A stretch of 64,000 nucleotides of DNA, taken from the NCBI RefSeq assembly GCF_900188325.1, contig NZ_FZPD01000001.1, forward strand, positions 186,001 to 250,000, given 5' to 3'. The notes beneath the pieces were generated by a model. It searched no databases. It had not been told where the DNA came from and saw nothing but the letters and a program-made list of their open reading frames with translations. A program made the translations under genes and the position numbers. Shown one piece after another: positions 1 to 9,735 of the stretch. Origin of the DNA: Ekhidna lutea (GTDB lineage: Bacteria > Bacteroidota > Bacteroidia > Cytophagales > Cyclobacteriaceae). Each line of letters opens with the position of its first letter. Position 1 is the first letter of the stretch.

Positions 1-1248
1 CCGAATCAAGGTGATTTTGAATATGTTAGTCATGGGTACAACACCACCCAATTTTATGGTGCTGATAAAGCTCCGGATTCTGACCGATACATTGGTGGAA
101 TGCAGGATAATGGCACCTGGTATCATAGTGAAGGCGTAGAGGGAAGCGCTACGGCACAATCAACTTTTGCCATCGGGGGAGATGGTTTTGAAGTGCTTTG
201 GCATAGTGAAGATAAAAATAAGATCATCGGTGGCTCACAGTTTAATGGTTTCGGTCGTACCCTGAATGGTGGTGCTACCTGGATACAGGCAACAACAGAC
301 TATGAGGACACAAGTCCGTTTATTACCAGGCTTGCACATAGTAAGTCTAACCCCGATAGAATTTTTACCGTCGGAGCTTCGGGTGTATGGAGAAGTCAGG
401 ATTTTGGAGGAAGCTGGGACCTTACTTCACTTGTGAATCCGGATATGTGGTCGTTCACCAACAGTGCTGATGTAGAAGTTTCTTACAGCAACCCTGATAT
501 TGTTTGGGCTGGTGGTAGATTATATGAAGAAGAGCGACTGTATGTTTCTACCAATGGCGGTACCATATTCAATCCTGTTAATAATTACGAGGTATTCGAA
601 ATGGGGTCCGTTTCAGGTATCGCTACGCACCCTTCCGAAGACAATACGGCTTATGCTTTGTTTTCATTTGCTGGCTATCCTAAAGTTTTAAAAACTACAG
701 ACCTGGGACAGACCTGGGAAGATATTTCAGGGTTTGATGGAACCGGAGATCGAGGATTCCCGGATGTGGCTGTAAATACGTTGTTCGTTTTCCCTGATGA
801 TAATAATAGAATTTGGGTTGGATCAGAAATTGGGATTATCGAATCTACAGATGGCGGTGAGACATGGGGGCTGCTTGAGAGTGACTTTCCTGCAGTTAAT
901 ACATATGATTTTAAACTATCCGGCAACACTCTGGTGATTGCAACTTATGGAAGAGGCATCTGGTCTGTTGAAATCCCAAATGCTCCGTTAAGTGCTGATT
1001 CAAATGATAAATTGGCGTCTAAACTTGAGATCTATCCCAATCCAATTAAAGAAAGCGCATCTATTAGGTTCGATAATGAGATACCTTCTACAATTGATGT
1101 CATTGATTTAAATGGTAGAAAGGTTCATCAAATCCTACCGACTTCAAAAGAGACCACCTGGAAGCCAAACCTACAGGCAGGAATATATGTATTAAGGTAT
1201 GAGCAGAATCACCGACTCTATAGCCAGAAAGTAATTGTTGGAAAATAA
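1..1248 (+). CDS. T9SS-sorted beta-propeller (VPS10/BNR-like) protein, 3' part
   Basis: The reading frame is open from base 1, so the 5' end lies outside the window. The visible part has repeated blades of the sialidase/VPS10 kind (Asp-box-like 'STNGG', 'STDGGETWG', 'TTDLGQTWE'). It ends in a type IX secretion C-terminal sorting domain: 'LEIYPNP', then a beta-sandwich with 'VIDLNGRKV' and 'GIYVLRY' up to the final VGK. The protein is inferred to be exported through the Por secretion system and then attached to the surface or released. It resembles the long gene at 37583-40591 (shared 'QDN' blade and same architecture) but lacks a PKD domain. The substrate is unknown. Confidence 0.85.
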   Translation, partial: PNQGDFEYVSHGYNTTQFYGADKAPDSDRYIGGMQDNGTWYHSEGVEGSATAQSTFAIGGDGFEVLWHSEDKNKIIGGSQFNGFGRTLNGGATWIQATTDYEDTSPFITRLAHSKSNPDRIFTVGASGVWRSQDFGGSWDLTSLVNPDMWSFTNSADVEVSYSNPDIVWAGGRLYEEERLYVSTNGGTIFNPVNNYEVFEMGSVSGIATHPSEDNTAYALFSFAGYPKVLKTTDLGQTWEDISGFDGTGDRGFPDVAVNTLFVFPDDNNRIWVGSEIGIIESTDGGETWGLLESDFPAVNTYDFKLSGNTLVIATYGRGIWSVEIPNAPLSADSNDKLASKLEIYPNPIKESASIRFDNEIPSTIDVIDLNGRKVHQILPTSKETTWKPNLQAGIYVLRYEQNHRLYSQKVIVGK

Positions 1249-1253
1249 CATCA

Positions 1254-1279
1254 AAGGGAGCTTAGCGGCTCCCTTTTTT
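1254..1279 (+). terminator. Rho-independent terminator of the T9SS cargo gene
   Basis: A GGGAGC/GCTCCC stem with a six-base loop is followed by a run of six T. It sits six bases after the stop of the upstream gene and touches the stop codon of the convergent lgt gene. Confidence 0.8.
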
Positions 1280-2372
1280 ATTTAAAGTCAGACATTTTTC
1301 GATCTTGCTGAAAGACCCAAACCATTAAGATAATTCCAGCGATCGTTAAAGGAATACTCAGTATCTGACCCATATTCAAAGCCAGGTTTTCTTCAAATGC
1401 TTCCTGGTTCATTTTGAAGTATTCATCAACAAACCGTAGAGACCATAGTACAATCATGAAAAGAGCAAAATTGAATCCCTGAGGGAGCACTTCACGTCTT
1501 TTGCTCCAAAGCAAGTACAGCACGATCATTAAAACAACACAGTACAACGCTTCATAAAGCTGAGCGGCATGTCGAACTTTTCCTAAAGCTGATATTTCTA
1601 CAATCTCTTTTCCATCCCTTTCGTAGTTTTTGTAAATAAGTGGGCCTTCTCCAAAATCAACGTGTTCATTCACTTCTCCATATCGATCAAGTGTGCTTTT
1701 CAATTGATTCTCAACGAACAGTTTGTCTTTCATTTCAAAATCATAACCTCGACGATACTCAATAAATGCAGTCATAGGAACAACTCCAGCCTGGTCACTT
1801 TGCAAATCTCCACCCTGCTCAAACCAAACATCATCAACATCTTCTGAATAATTGAGCACATCGTAAGTAGCTCGTGCATAAACAACTCCCGTATTTGAGT
1901 TGGTGAGTGTGCCTTCCATCTCCGAATTGAAAAGGTTTCCGGTCCGAATCATTGCACCTGTAAGAGCTACTACAATTACCAACCTATCCAGCACCCATAG
2001 ATATCTGTAATTATATTTTTTACAGAAGAGATAAATGGCTACCAAAATGCCCAGCGCACCCCCATGACTTGCCAGTCCGCCTTCCCAGATCATTAATATT
2101 TTAACAGGATTGGATAGATAATATTCCGGATTGTAGAATAGACAATGACCCAACCGGGCACCTATGATAGTCGCGGCAACCATATAGCCTGTAACTCGCT
2201 CTACATCTTTTTCAGGTCTTCCTTCAGTTTTGAAAATCCGAAAAAAGACTTGCTGAGATAACAGGAATCCGAGCGCGAACAATACACCGTACCATCGTGG
2301 TGCATAATCTGTAAAGGGAATCGTAAAAATGGCCGGATCTACGGTCCAGATGATATAGCTCAGCGTGTTCAT
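1278..2372 (-). CDS. lgt: Prolipoprotein diacylglyceryl transferase
   Basis: Lgt transfers diacylglyceryl from phosphatidylglycerol to the lipobox cysteine of prolipoproteins in the inner membrane, the first step of lipoprotein maturation. Visible signatures are 'HGG' at residues 103-105 and the Lgt signature around residues 143-151 (Arg143, Asn146, Asn149, Glu151), set between hydrophobic helices. The protein has 364 residues, against about 260-290 for the usual enzyme. The extra length is a hydrophilic insert at about residues 155-250, before the last helices. The window encodes several lipobox proteins that would be its substrates. Start chosen at the ATG giving 'MNTLSYIIW'. Convergent with the upstream gene. 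Confidence 0.93.
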   Translation of the reverse strand: MNTLSYIIWTVDPAIFTIPFTDYAPRWYGVLFALGFLLSQQVFFRIFKTEGRPEKDVERVTGYMVAATIIGARLGHCLFYNPEYYLSNPVKILMIWEGGLASHGGALGILVAIYLFCKKYNYRYLWVLDRLVIVVALTGAMIRTGNLFNSEMEGTLTNSNTGVVYARATYDVLNYSEDVDDVWFEQGGDLQSDQAGVVPMTAFIEYRRGYDFEMKDKLFVENQLKSTLDRYGEVNEHVDFGEGPLIYKNYERDGKEIVEISALGKVRHAAQLYEALYCVVLMIVLYLLWSKRREVLPQGFNFALFMIVLWSLRFVDEYFKMNQEAFEENLALNMGQILSIPLTIAGIILMVWVFQQDRKMSDFK

Positions 2373-2424
2373 TCAATCAAAATTTGCTCAGGGTGCCAAA
2401 GATGACTCAATCTTGTGAAAGCCT

Positions 2425-3882
2425 TTAGACTTTTCTCCAGAAATATGGGGTAAAGAGAATTAGCACTGTAAATAGTTCCAGCCTTCCAAGGAGCATCATG
2501 AAAGACAAAATCCATTTTACACCCATGGGTAAATGGGCGAAATTATCAACCGGACCAACATCACCAATTCCCGGACCAATGTTCCCTAATGTAGTTGCCA
2601 CAGCTCCCAGTGAGGTGTTGAAATCTATTCCAAAGGAAGAAACTGCGATCGCTCCGAAACACATAACCAAAATGTAGATCATAATAAAGGCAAGCACATT
2701 AAAGGTGATATCTCTACTTACTGACTTTCCATTAAATCGTACAGGAATAATTGCAGATGGATGAAGAATTCGTTTCAGCTCTAACAAACTGTTCTTGATC
2801 AATAGAATGTGTCTCACTAGCTTGACTCCTCCTGCAGTAGACCCGGCAGATCCTCCAGCGAACATGAGAAGAAAGAACATCACTGTAAGAAAAGAAGTCC
2901 ATGCTGTGTAATCATGGGTCACATATCCTGTAGTAGTAACGACTGAAACCACCTGAAAGAGCGCATCTCTGATCGATTTCTCAAATGTGTCATGGCCAAG
3001 GTTGAAAATAATCAGACCTACTATCAATGAAGCTCCCAGGCAAAAGATGAAGTAAAAACGAAACTCTTCATTTCTTAATACTTTTCTAAACTGTCCGTGC
3101 AAGCCAAAGTAGGTCATAGTAAAATTGGTGCCGGCTAAAAACATGAATGCAATGATCACATATTGAATATATGGATCCTGGTAATAGGCAATACTTGCGT
3201 TCTTCGTTGAGAACCCACCTGTCGCCATGGTAGTCAAGCTATGATTAATGGCGTCATAAAAATCCATTCCGCCAAACCATAGCAAAACCAACTCAGTTAA
3301 AGTAAGGCCACAATAGATAATCCAAAGGCGTTTTGCGGTTTCCTTGATTCGTGGTTGTAGTTTGTCTGGTGAAATCCCCGGTGCTTCTGCAACAAAGAGC
3401 TGCATTCCTCCAATTCCTAAAAGGGGAAGAATGGCGACCGTCAACACGATGATACCCATCCCGCCAATCCATTGTGTTAAGCTTCTCCAAAACAGAATGC
3501 CTTTATCTACAGACTCGATATCTGTTAATACAGTAGCTCCGGTTGTAGAGAAGCCCGAAAGAGTCTCAAAAAAAGCGTTGGTTAAATCGGGTATAGCACC
3601 ACTAAAAATATAGGGGAGGCAACCAAAAAATGACATAGAAAGCCACCCCAGTGTTACAATCAGGTATCCGTCTTTTTTTCTGAGGTCATTGCTCTCAAGG
3701 TTTCTGGTGAGTAGAAAAAGCAAAGCACCAACTCCAATGGCAATAAAACCAGAGCCAATCAGAGCCATATGATCACCTTCTCCGTAATAAAAACTAAAAG
3801 GCAAGCATGTCAGCATAAACGCCCCATTGATGAGGAGCAGAATACCAATGACTTTTAGAATTACCTTGTAGTTAAACTGCAT
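2425..3882 (-). CDS. trkH: TrkH-family potassium uptake channel subunit
   Basis: Integral membrane subunit of a Trk/Ktr potassium transporter, 485 residues. It has the four pseudo-repeats of the TrkH/KtrB fold. Filter-like glycines are visible in 'SGFSTTGATV', 'MATGGFSTKNAS', 'TTTGYVTHDY' and 'LGNIGPGIG'. The gene lies two bases downstream of trkA on the same strand, so the channel and its RCK regulator are co-transcribed. It imports K+ in response to membrane potential and nucleotide binding at TrkA. Confidence 0.93.
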   Translation of the reverse strand: MQFNYKVILKVIGILLLINGAFMLTCLPFSFYYGEGDHMALIGSGFIAIGVGALLFLLTRNLESNDLRKKDGYLIVTLGWLSMSFFGCLPYIFSGAIPDLTNAFFETLSGFSTTGATVLTDIESVDKGILFWRSLTQWIGGMGIIVLTVAILPLLGIGGMQLFVAEAPGISPDKLQPRIKETAKRLWIIYCGLTLTELVLLWFGGMDFYDAINHSLTTMATGGFSTKNASIAYYQDPYIQYVIIAFMFLAGTNFTMTYFGLHGQFRKVLRNEEFRFYFIFCLGASLIVGLIIFNLGHDTFEKSIRDALFQVVSVVTTTGYVTHDYTAWTSFLTVMFFLLMFAGGSAGSTAGGVKLVRHILLIKNSLLELKRILHPSAIIPVRFNGKSVSRDITFNVLAFIMIYILVMCFGAIAVSSFGIDFNTSLGAVATTLGNIGPGIGDVGPVDNFAHLPMGVKWILSFMMLLGRLELFTVLILFTPYFWRKV

Positions 3883-3884
3883 AT

Positions 3885-5225
3885 CTACTTAAAGAAACTC
3901 TCCACTTTGCGGATGCATTCCGGCTTAGACAAAACTACCACTCGGTCTTTTGTTTCAAATTCAAAGTTTCCTTGCACCGCAATTCCCTTTCCTTTCCTAA
4001 TTACCCCTCCAACAATAGCGGTCTTAGGAAAGTCCATGTCCTTAAGTGGTTTTTGCATGATCTTGGATTTTTCGCCAAGCTCAAACTCCAAAATTTCTGC
4101 ATCCACACCATGAATACCTGCAATGTTTAGCACCTCACCCTTTCTAATGTATCTGAAAATGAAACTAGCTGCTATCAGCTTTTTATTGATGAGTGTATCG
4201 ATTCCGATGCTTTGCGAAAGGTGGATGTAATCGACATTTTCTACCAGAGCAATCGTTTTCCTTACGCCTTGATTCTTGGCAAGCAGAGATGCCATAATAT
4301 TTGTCTCGGAATTTTCTGTCAAAGCGACAAAGGCATCCATCCGGTCAATGCTTTCCTCTTTTAAAAGGTTGATGTCTCTACCATCTCCATTGATGATCAT
4401 GGTATCAGGCAATTCATCCACAAGGTGCAGGCATTTTTCCTTATCCGCTTCGATGAGCTTGATGTTGTACTTTTTGCTCAGCAGCTTTGCGGTGTTTATT
4501 CCCACCTTACTAGCCCCTAGTATCATCAGGTTTTTGATTTCGAAGCTCTCTTTTCCTGCAAGGGCAGTTACCCGATCTATTCCATCAGGTTGGGCTATGA
4601 AATAAGCATGATCTCCATTCTGGAACTTATTTTCTCCATATGGAATGATCGTTTTGTCATCCCGGAGAATAGCTACCGTGGTGAAGCTATGATCAGGGTT
4701 TAGGTATGCTGTTTCCGTTAATGTCTTTCCGAATAGTTCTGAGTCTTCATCAATCGTGATCCCTACAAGCGAGAGCACTCCTTTCTCAAATTCGAAAGTA
4801 TCTGTTAAGGCTGATTGTTTTAAAAGCCGTTTGATCTCTCTTGCAGCTAATGAAGCCGGCGAGATAATTTCATCTATTCCAACATTACTAAGGTTTAGTT
4901 CCTCCCGGGAGTGTAAAAGCTCAACATTGGATATACGAGCGATGGTCTTTTTCGCACCAAGGCTCTTGCCTAAAATGCAAGTCGTAATGTTTGTTTCCTG
5001 GATGGAGGTTACTGCTATCAGCAAATCCGCCTTGCCAATATTTGCTTCTTTTAAAACCCTTGGTGATGTCGAACTTCCCCTAACGGTGTTCACATCCAGA
5101 TGCTGGGATACATATTCCAGCACTGTGGAATTTGAATCAATGATTACGATATCCTGCTCCTCTGCCGTTAAAAGCTTTGCCAAATGGAAACCCATTTCGC
5201 CGGCCCCTGCTATTACAATTCTCAT
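3885..5225 (-). CDS. trkA: Trk potassium system peripheral NAD-binding protein TrkA
   Basis: Cytoplasmic gating subunit of the Trk system, 446 residues. Two tandem RCK units are visible: a Rossmann start 'VIAGAGEMGFHLA' at the N-terminus and a second one near residue 230 ('MILGASKVGINTA'), each followed by an RCK_C domain. It binds NAD(H)/ATP and regulates the adjacent TrkH pore. First gene of the trkA-trkH operon, with a two-base spacer to trkH. Confidence 0.94.
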   Translation of the reverse strand: MRIVIAGAGEMGFHLAKLLTAEEQDIVIIDSNSTVLEYVSQHLDVNTVRGSSTSPRVLKEANIGKADLLIAVTSIQETNITTCILGKSLGAKKTIARISNVELLHSREELNLSNVGIDEIISPASLAAREIKRLLKQSALTDTFEFEKGVLSLVGITIDEDSELFGKTLTETAYLNPDHSFTTVAILRDDKTIIPYGENKFQNGDHAYFIAQPDGIDRVTALAGKESFEIKNLMILGASKVGINTAKLLSKKYNIKLIEADKEKCLHLVDELPDTMIINGDGRDINLLKEESIDRMDAFVALTENSETNIMASLLAKNQGVRKTIALVENVDYIHLSQSIGIDTLINKKLIAASFIFRYIRKGEVLNIAGIHGVDAEILEFELGEKSKIMQKPLKDMDFPKTAIVGGVIRKGKGIAVQGNFEFETKDRVVVLSKPECIRKVESFFK

Positions 5226-5285
5226 TCTATCTTAATGATAATGAGGTGCAAAGATATTGTATGTAAGTACCAGCATTCCAAATGA

Positions 5286-6644
5286 TTACGAATTATATAC
5301 TTCATTAAAATACTTCTTGGTGGCGTGCATCACTTTAGGTGCCAACACAATGGCTGAAATCATAGTTGGTACGGCCATCAGTCCATATGCTACAAAAACA
5401 AGGTTAACTACATCGGTTAGTGACGCTACCGAACCGACCAACACAAGACCAATGTACCAGTAATAAAAGTACTTACCATACTTAGCTCCTATCAAAAACG
5501 ATAAACATTTCTGTCCATAGTACGCTAATCCAAAAATGGTGGTGATTGCAAAGACCATCACACAAATCATCAGAATATATGGCCCAAATCCGGGTAGACT
5601 AACAGCAAATGCTTTTGCTGTCATCACTATTCCGTCAGCTTCACCGCTATTCCATACTCCGGTGATTAGTATGCAAAGACCAGTCATTGTACACACAATG
5701 ATAGTATCTATTGCAGGGCCCAACATCGCTACAAGCCCTTCTCGTACTGGTTCCTTTGTTTTTGCTGCTCCATGCATCAATGGCGCCATACCGATTCCGG
5801 CTTCATTAGAAAAAGCCGCTCTTTTTGCCCCTTCAACAATCACAGCACCGACAGCCCCACCAAGTACGGCCTTAGCAGTAAAAGCATCTTCAATAATGAA
5901 AAGGAAAGAAGGGGTAACCTCAGAAGCATTCGTGATCATAATGACCAGAACGCTTACCACAAACAACACGACCATAAATGGAACCAGCTTTGAAGCTACA
6001 TTTCCGATTCGCTTGATGCCTCCAAGTATAACTATCGCGACGATAATCGCTATCACAATACCAATAGTCAAATTGACGGTGAAAGATTCCTGTACTCCGG
6101 CTGGTATTAGGATTACATTCTTAAAAACAGCCACCATCTGATTGGTTTGGAAAACAGGCGTAGCTCCAAAAAATCCAGCCACACAGAAAAACCCAGCCAG
6201 TGGCATCCATTTTTTTCCCATGGCTTCTCGTATCACGTACATGGGCCCTCCTTGCACATTCCCTTCCGAATCTTTGCCCCTAAACTGTACAGCAAGCGTG
6301 CAAGTAAAAAATTTTGTTGCCATTCCAATGAAGGCACTCACCCACATCCAAAACATAGCACCAGGTCCACCAGCTGCTATTGCCAGTGCCACCCCGCTGA
6401 TATTTCCCATGCCAATGGTCGCGGCAAGTGCTCCGGATAATGCCTGAAAGTGACTAATCTCACCGGGATCGTTTGGATCGTCGTACTTCCCTCGCAAGAC
6501 ATTGATCGCATGACGGAGGTATCGGAAAGGAAGAAATCGTGAATATACGAGGAGAAAAAAACCTCCTCCAAGGAGTAAGATCAAAAGTGGCGGACCCCAA
6601 ATGAAGTTCACCGCATTTGATAAAAACGTGCTAATTGAGTTCAT
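5286..6644 (-). CDS. Alanine/glycine:cation symporter (AGCS family)
   Basis: Sodium- or proton-coupled amino acid importer of the AGCS (DagA/AlsT) family, 452 residues with about eleven hydrophobic helices. Family signatures are visible: 'ATIGMGNISGVA' near residue 75, 'GGPMYVIREAMG' near 130 and 'KRAAFSNEAGIGMAPLMHG' near 280. It is transcribed alone, divergently from the hydrolase gene at 6757 with a 112-bp shared upstream region. Substrate preference cannot be read from sequence; alanine or glycine is the family default. Confidence 0.93.
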   Translation of the reverse strand: MNSISTFLSNAVNFIWGPPLLILLLGGGFFLLVYSRFLPFRYLRHAINVLRGKYDDPNDPGEISHFQALSGALAATIGMGNISGVALAIAAGGPGAMFWMWVSAFIGMATKFFTCTLAVQFRGKDSEGNVQGGPMYVIREAMGKKWMPLAGFFCVAGFFGATPVFQTNQMVAVFKNVILIPAGVQESFTVNLTIGIVIAIIVAIVILGGIKRIGNVASKLVPFMVVLFVVSVLVIMITNASEVTPSFLFIIEDAFTAKAVLGGAVGAVIVEGAKRAAFSNEAGIGMAPLMHGAAKTKEPVREGLVAMLGPAIDTIIVCTMTGLCILITGVWNSGEADGIVMTAKAFAVSLPGFGPYILMICVMVFAITTIFGLAYYGQKCLSFLIGAKYGKYFYYWYIGLVLVGSVASLTDVVNLVFVAYGLMAVPTMISAIVLAPKVMHATKKYFNEVYNS

Positions 6645-6756
6645 AAAGCCCGTGAAGGTAATATGTATCTTTGATCCAAATAGGTTTTGTTCTTAATGAA
6701 ATGAACAAATTGACCATTTTCGACATTCTAATGTCCTACATTTTCAAAATTTTGAA

Positions 6757-7518
6757 ATGAAACTAAATTTTAGAACATTGGGTGAGGGCGAACCCCTCAT
6801 CATTATGCATGGAGTATTTGGCTCCTCTGACAATTGGCAAACACTGGGAAAGGTCTTTGCAGAAAACTTTAAGGTCTACCTCGTGGACCTCCGAAACCAT
6901 GGCAATTCGCCTCACAGCGATGAGTTTGATTACGATGTGATGGTAAAGGATGTAGTGGAGTTAATGGATGACGAAGGGTTGCCAAAAGCTCTTATCCTTG
7001 GACATTCAATGGGTGGCAAGGTAGCAATGCATTTAGCCACTGAGCATTCTGAAAAAGTAGATAAATTAATTGTGGTTGATATTGCTCCTAAGTATTACCC
7101 TCCTCATCACCAGCAAATTTTTGACGGGTTTCATTCAGTAGATTTAGATAATCTTGAAAACAGAAAGGATGCGGATGAACAAATGTCAAAAGTGATTGCC
7201 AATATGGGCGTCCGACAGTTCATTCTCAAAAACCTGGACCGAAAAAAGGATGGTTCATTCGCCTGGAAACTGAATGTTGATGCGATCCAGAAAGCAATCG
7301 AAAAAGTCGGTGAGGGTATTGAGGGAAGTGTGAGTTTTGAAGGTGTGACTCTATTTATCGCCGGAGGTAAATCAGATTACATCACTGAATCAGATCATGA
7401 TTTGATTCGGGAGCACTTTCCAAAAGCTGTAATTGCAACGGTAAAAGATGCCGGTCATTGGGTACACGCGGAGAAGCCGAAGGAACTAGGTGAAATGGTA
7501 ATGGAGTTTCTCACCTGA
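6757..7518 (+). CDS. Alpha/beta-fold hydrolase (YbfF-type esterase)
   Basis: 253-residue cytoplasmic hydrolase. The nucleophile elbow 'GHSMGG' places the catalytic serine at residue 84, the oxyanion motif 'HGVFGS' is near residue 18, and the C-terminal 'DAGHWVHAEKP' supplies the histidine. Length and motifs fit the YbfF/acyl-esterase group. The last eight bases overlap the convergent DUF2905 gene. The natural substrate is unknown. Confidence 0.88.
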   Translation: MKLNFRTLGEGEPLIIMHGVFGSSDNWQTLGKVFAENFKVYLVDLRNHGNSPHSDEFDYDVMVKDVVELMDDEGLPKALILGHSMGGKVAMHLATEHSEKVDKLIVVDIAPKYYPPHHQQIFDGFHSVDLDNLENRKDADEQMSKVIANMGVRQFILKNLDRKKDGSFAWKLNVDAIQKAIEKVGEGIEGSVSFEGVTLFIAGGKSDYITESDHDLIREHFPKAVIATVKDAGHWVHAEKPKELGEMVMEFLT

Positions 7519-7717
7519 CTTTATTCCACAAATACCCCACAAGCATCAAAAGCAAACTGATTACAATGCAGGTGGTTATTGGAAAGTAAAATGTGAAATT
7601 CTCTTTTTCAATTCGAATATCTCCGGGCAAGCGTCCCAAAGGAATATTGGGAGCAAATTCTAAAATTGCCCCGATGACAACAAGTACCAATCCAATTAAA
7701 ATCAATATTTTGCCCAT
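7511..7717 (-). CDS. DUF2905 family small membrane protein
   Basis: 68-residue protein with two hydrophobic helices around a short 'PLGRLPGDI' loop followed by a charged strand, the DUF2905 pattern. I place the start at the ATG whose first base is 7717; a TTG three codons upstream is possible but would run into the neighbouring gene. This ATG and the ATG of the methyltransferase gene at 7718 are back to back (CATATG), so neither mRNA can carry a normal upstream leader. Function unknown. Confidence 0.85.
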   Translation of the reverse strand: MGKILILIGLVLVVIGAILEFAPNIPLGRLPGDIRIEKENFTFYFPITTCIVISLLLMLVGYLWNKVR

Positions 7718-8428
7718 ATGAGTCAAGGTAAACTGTTTCTTATTCCCACCTATCTATCAACGGATAACGATGCGTCTTTTGTTTCCCCAATGGTAACTGA
7801 AGTGCTTCAAAACACGAAGCATTTTTTCGTTGAAAATGTTCGTACAGCCAGGAGGTTTATCAGCAGTTTAAAGGCAGGTATTACCATTGATGAACTGGAG
7901 TTTAATATTCTGGATAAGAAATCAAACTGGGATCAGATGTACCCATTGTTTGAACCTCTTCGAAATGGAGAAGACATGGGGGTAATCTCTGAGGCCGGTG
8001 TTCCCTGTCTTGCCGATCCCGGGAACCTAGCGGTAAGCTTTGCACATCAAACAAACATCCAGGTCGTCCCAATGCCCGGCACTTCCTCTATACAGATGGC
8101 GCTTATTGCTTCCGGTTTTAATGGGCAAAAATTTACGTTTCATGGGTACTTACCCATTGACAGAAATCCGAGACAGCAAAAAATCCGTGAGCTGGAGAAG
8201 CTGAGCCAGTCAGGCTATACACAGCTTTTCATGGAGACGCCCTACCGAAATCAACAACTCATTAAAGATATCCTCAAGACTTGCAGGCCGGATACTTTGC
8301 TAAGCATTGCTGCAGATATCTCAGGTTCTACAGAAAAAATCCTTACTCAGCCCGTTTCAAAGTGGCAAAAAACAGACATTCAAATACATAAAATTCCGGC
8401 CATTTTTAGTTTTGGACAATTCCCCTGA
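7718..8428 (+). CDS. SAM-dependent methyltransferase, RsmI/tetrapyrrole-methylase family
   Basis: 236-residue protein of the tetrapyrrole methylase superfamily, close to the Bacteroidota RsmI-like group. Motifs: 'LIPTYLS' at the N-terminus, 'VISEAGVPCLADPG' near residue 88, 'PMPGTSSIQMALIASG' near 113 and 'FHGYLP' near 142. RsmI proper methylates C1402 of 16S rRNA using SAM. The N-terminus differs from enterobacterial RsmI, so rRNA activity is inferred. It sits 51 bp upstream of metK, which makes the methyl donor. The start is abutted by the divergent DUF2905 start. Confidence 0.82.
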   Translation: MSQGKLFLIPTYLSTDNDASFVSPMVTEVLQNTKHFFVENVRTARRFISSLKAGITIDELEFNILDKKSNWDQMYPLFEPLRNGEDMGVISEAGVPCLADPGNLAVSFAHQTNIQVVPMPGTSSIQMALIASGFNGQKFTFHGYLPIDRNPRQQKIRELEKLSQSGYTQLFMETPYRNQQLIKDILKTCRPDTLLSIAADISGSTEKILTQPVSKWQKTDIQIHKIPAIFSFGQFP

Positions 8429-8447
8429 TGGAGTTCCCCGAATCTTC

Positions 8448-8455
8448 TAAATTTG
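8448..8455 (+). promoter_or_regulatory. metK promoter -7 box
   Basis: TAAATTTG fits the Bacteroidota -7 consensus TAnnTTTG exactly and lies 24 bases before the metK start. No convincing -33 TTG at the right spacing was found. The intergenic region is too short for a SAM riboswitch. Confidence 0.45.
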
Positions 8456-8479
8456 CCGACCAATTCAAACGATATATAG

Positions 8480-9733
8480 ATGCCCTATTTATTTACTTCA
8501 GAGTCCGTAAGCGAAGGACACCCGGATAAAATTGCTGATCAGATTTCCGATTCATTGCTTGATCATTTCCTCGCATTTGACCCGGATAGCAAGGTGGCGT
8601 GTGAAACACTGGTAACAACCGGGCTGGTTACGCTTGCCGGTGAAGTAAAAACGACAGCTTATGTGGATGTCCAGAATATCGCCAGAGATGTAATCAACAG
8701 AATCGGTTATACCAAAGGTGAATACATGTTCGACGGAAATTCCTGCGGGGTGATATCTGCTATCCATGAACAATCACCGGATATTAATCAGGGAGTAGAT
8801 CGAGACTCGGAAGATGAGCAGGGTGCCGGTGATCAGGGAATGATGTTTGGATATGCCACCACAGAGACGGACAATTACATGCCGTTAGCTCTTAATATCT
8901 CCCACAGCATTTTGATGGAGCTTGCGGCCATTCGAAAAGAAGGCAAAGAGATGACATATTTAAGACCAGATGCCAAGTCTCAGGTCACAATAGAATATGA
9001 TGACAATAACCACCCGGTTCGAATTGATGCCGTTGTGGTATCAACTCAGCATGATGAGTTTGACAATGAAGACAACATGCTGAAAAAAATCAAGCAGGAT
9101 GTGATAAACATTCTCATTCCTCGTGTGATTGCTAAAATGAAGCCAGAAAATCAGGAGCTATTCAATGATCAGATCAAATATCACATCAACCCAACCGGGA
9201 AGTTTGTGATCGGCGGACCCCATGGAGATGCAGGACTCACAGGTAGAAAAATTATCGTAGACACTTATGGCGGAAAAGGCGCTCATGGCGGTGGCGCTTT
9301 CTCTGGAAAAGATCCATCTAAAGTAGATCGTTCTGCTGCATATGCTACCCGTCATATTGCTAAAAACCTTGTTGCTGCCGGTGTAGCGAATGAGGTCCTT
9401 GTTCAGGTTTCATACGCAATCGGAGTAGCTGAGCCTATGGGTATTTATGTAAATACGTACGGTACTGCTAATGTGGATATGAATGATGGCGAGATAGCTA
9501 AGATCGTGGAGAAAATCTTCGATATGCGTCCTGCTTACATCATCAAGCGTTTGAAACTAAAAGAGCCTATCTACTCAGAATCTGCTGCATACGGACATAT
9601 GGGTAGGGCCCCTGAAGTAAAGCAGGTGATCTTTAAAGGGAACGGTGGTGATGAGGTAAAGAAAGTGGTGGAAACATTCACCTGGGAAAAGCTGGATTAT
9701 GTGGATCAGGTGAAAGAAGCTTTCAAGCTGTAA
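8480..9733 (+). CDS. metK: S-adenosylmethionine synthetase
   Basis: Makes S-adenosylmethionine from ATP and methionine in the cytoplasm. 417 residues, with the conserved start '[13 protein letters not shown]', the ATP loop '[12 protein letters not shown]' near residue 115, and the P-loop-like '[18 protein letters not shown]' near residue 275. Length fits Bacteroidota MetK (slightly longer than E. coli's 384). It precedes an NTF2-like gene by two bases. Confidence 0.97.
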   Translation: MPYLFTSESVSEGHPDKIADQISDSLLDHFLAFDPDSKVACETLVTTGLVTLAGEVKTTAYVDVQNIARDVINRIGYTKGEYMFDGNSCGVISAIHEQSPDINQGVDRDSEDEQGAGDQGMMFGYATTETDNYMPLALNISHSILMELAAIRKEGKEMTYLRPDAKSQVTIEYDDNNHPVRIDAVVVSTQHDEFDNEDNMLKKIKQDVINILIPRVIAKMKPENQELFNDQIKYHINPTGKFVIGGPHGDAGLTGRKIIVDTYGGKGAHGGGAFSGKDPSKVDRSAAYATRHIAKNLVAAGVANEVLVQVSYAIGVAEPMGIYVNTYGTANVDMNDGEIAKIVEKIFDMRPAYIIKRLKLKEPIYSESAAYGHMGRAPEVKQVIFKGNGGDEVKKVVETFTWEKLDYVDQVKEAFKL

Positions 9734-9735
9734 TC

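Noticed and set aside
5536-6141. 201-codon frame on the plus strand inside the symporter gene
   Set aside because: It is the antisense shadow of the AGCS symporter, whose family motifs are intact on the minus strand.
8429-8479. SAM riboswitch before metK
   Set aside because: Only 51 bases are available and they hold a -7 box and no riboswitch stems.
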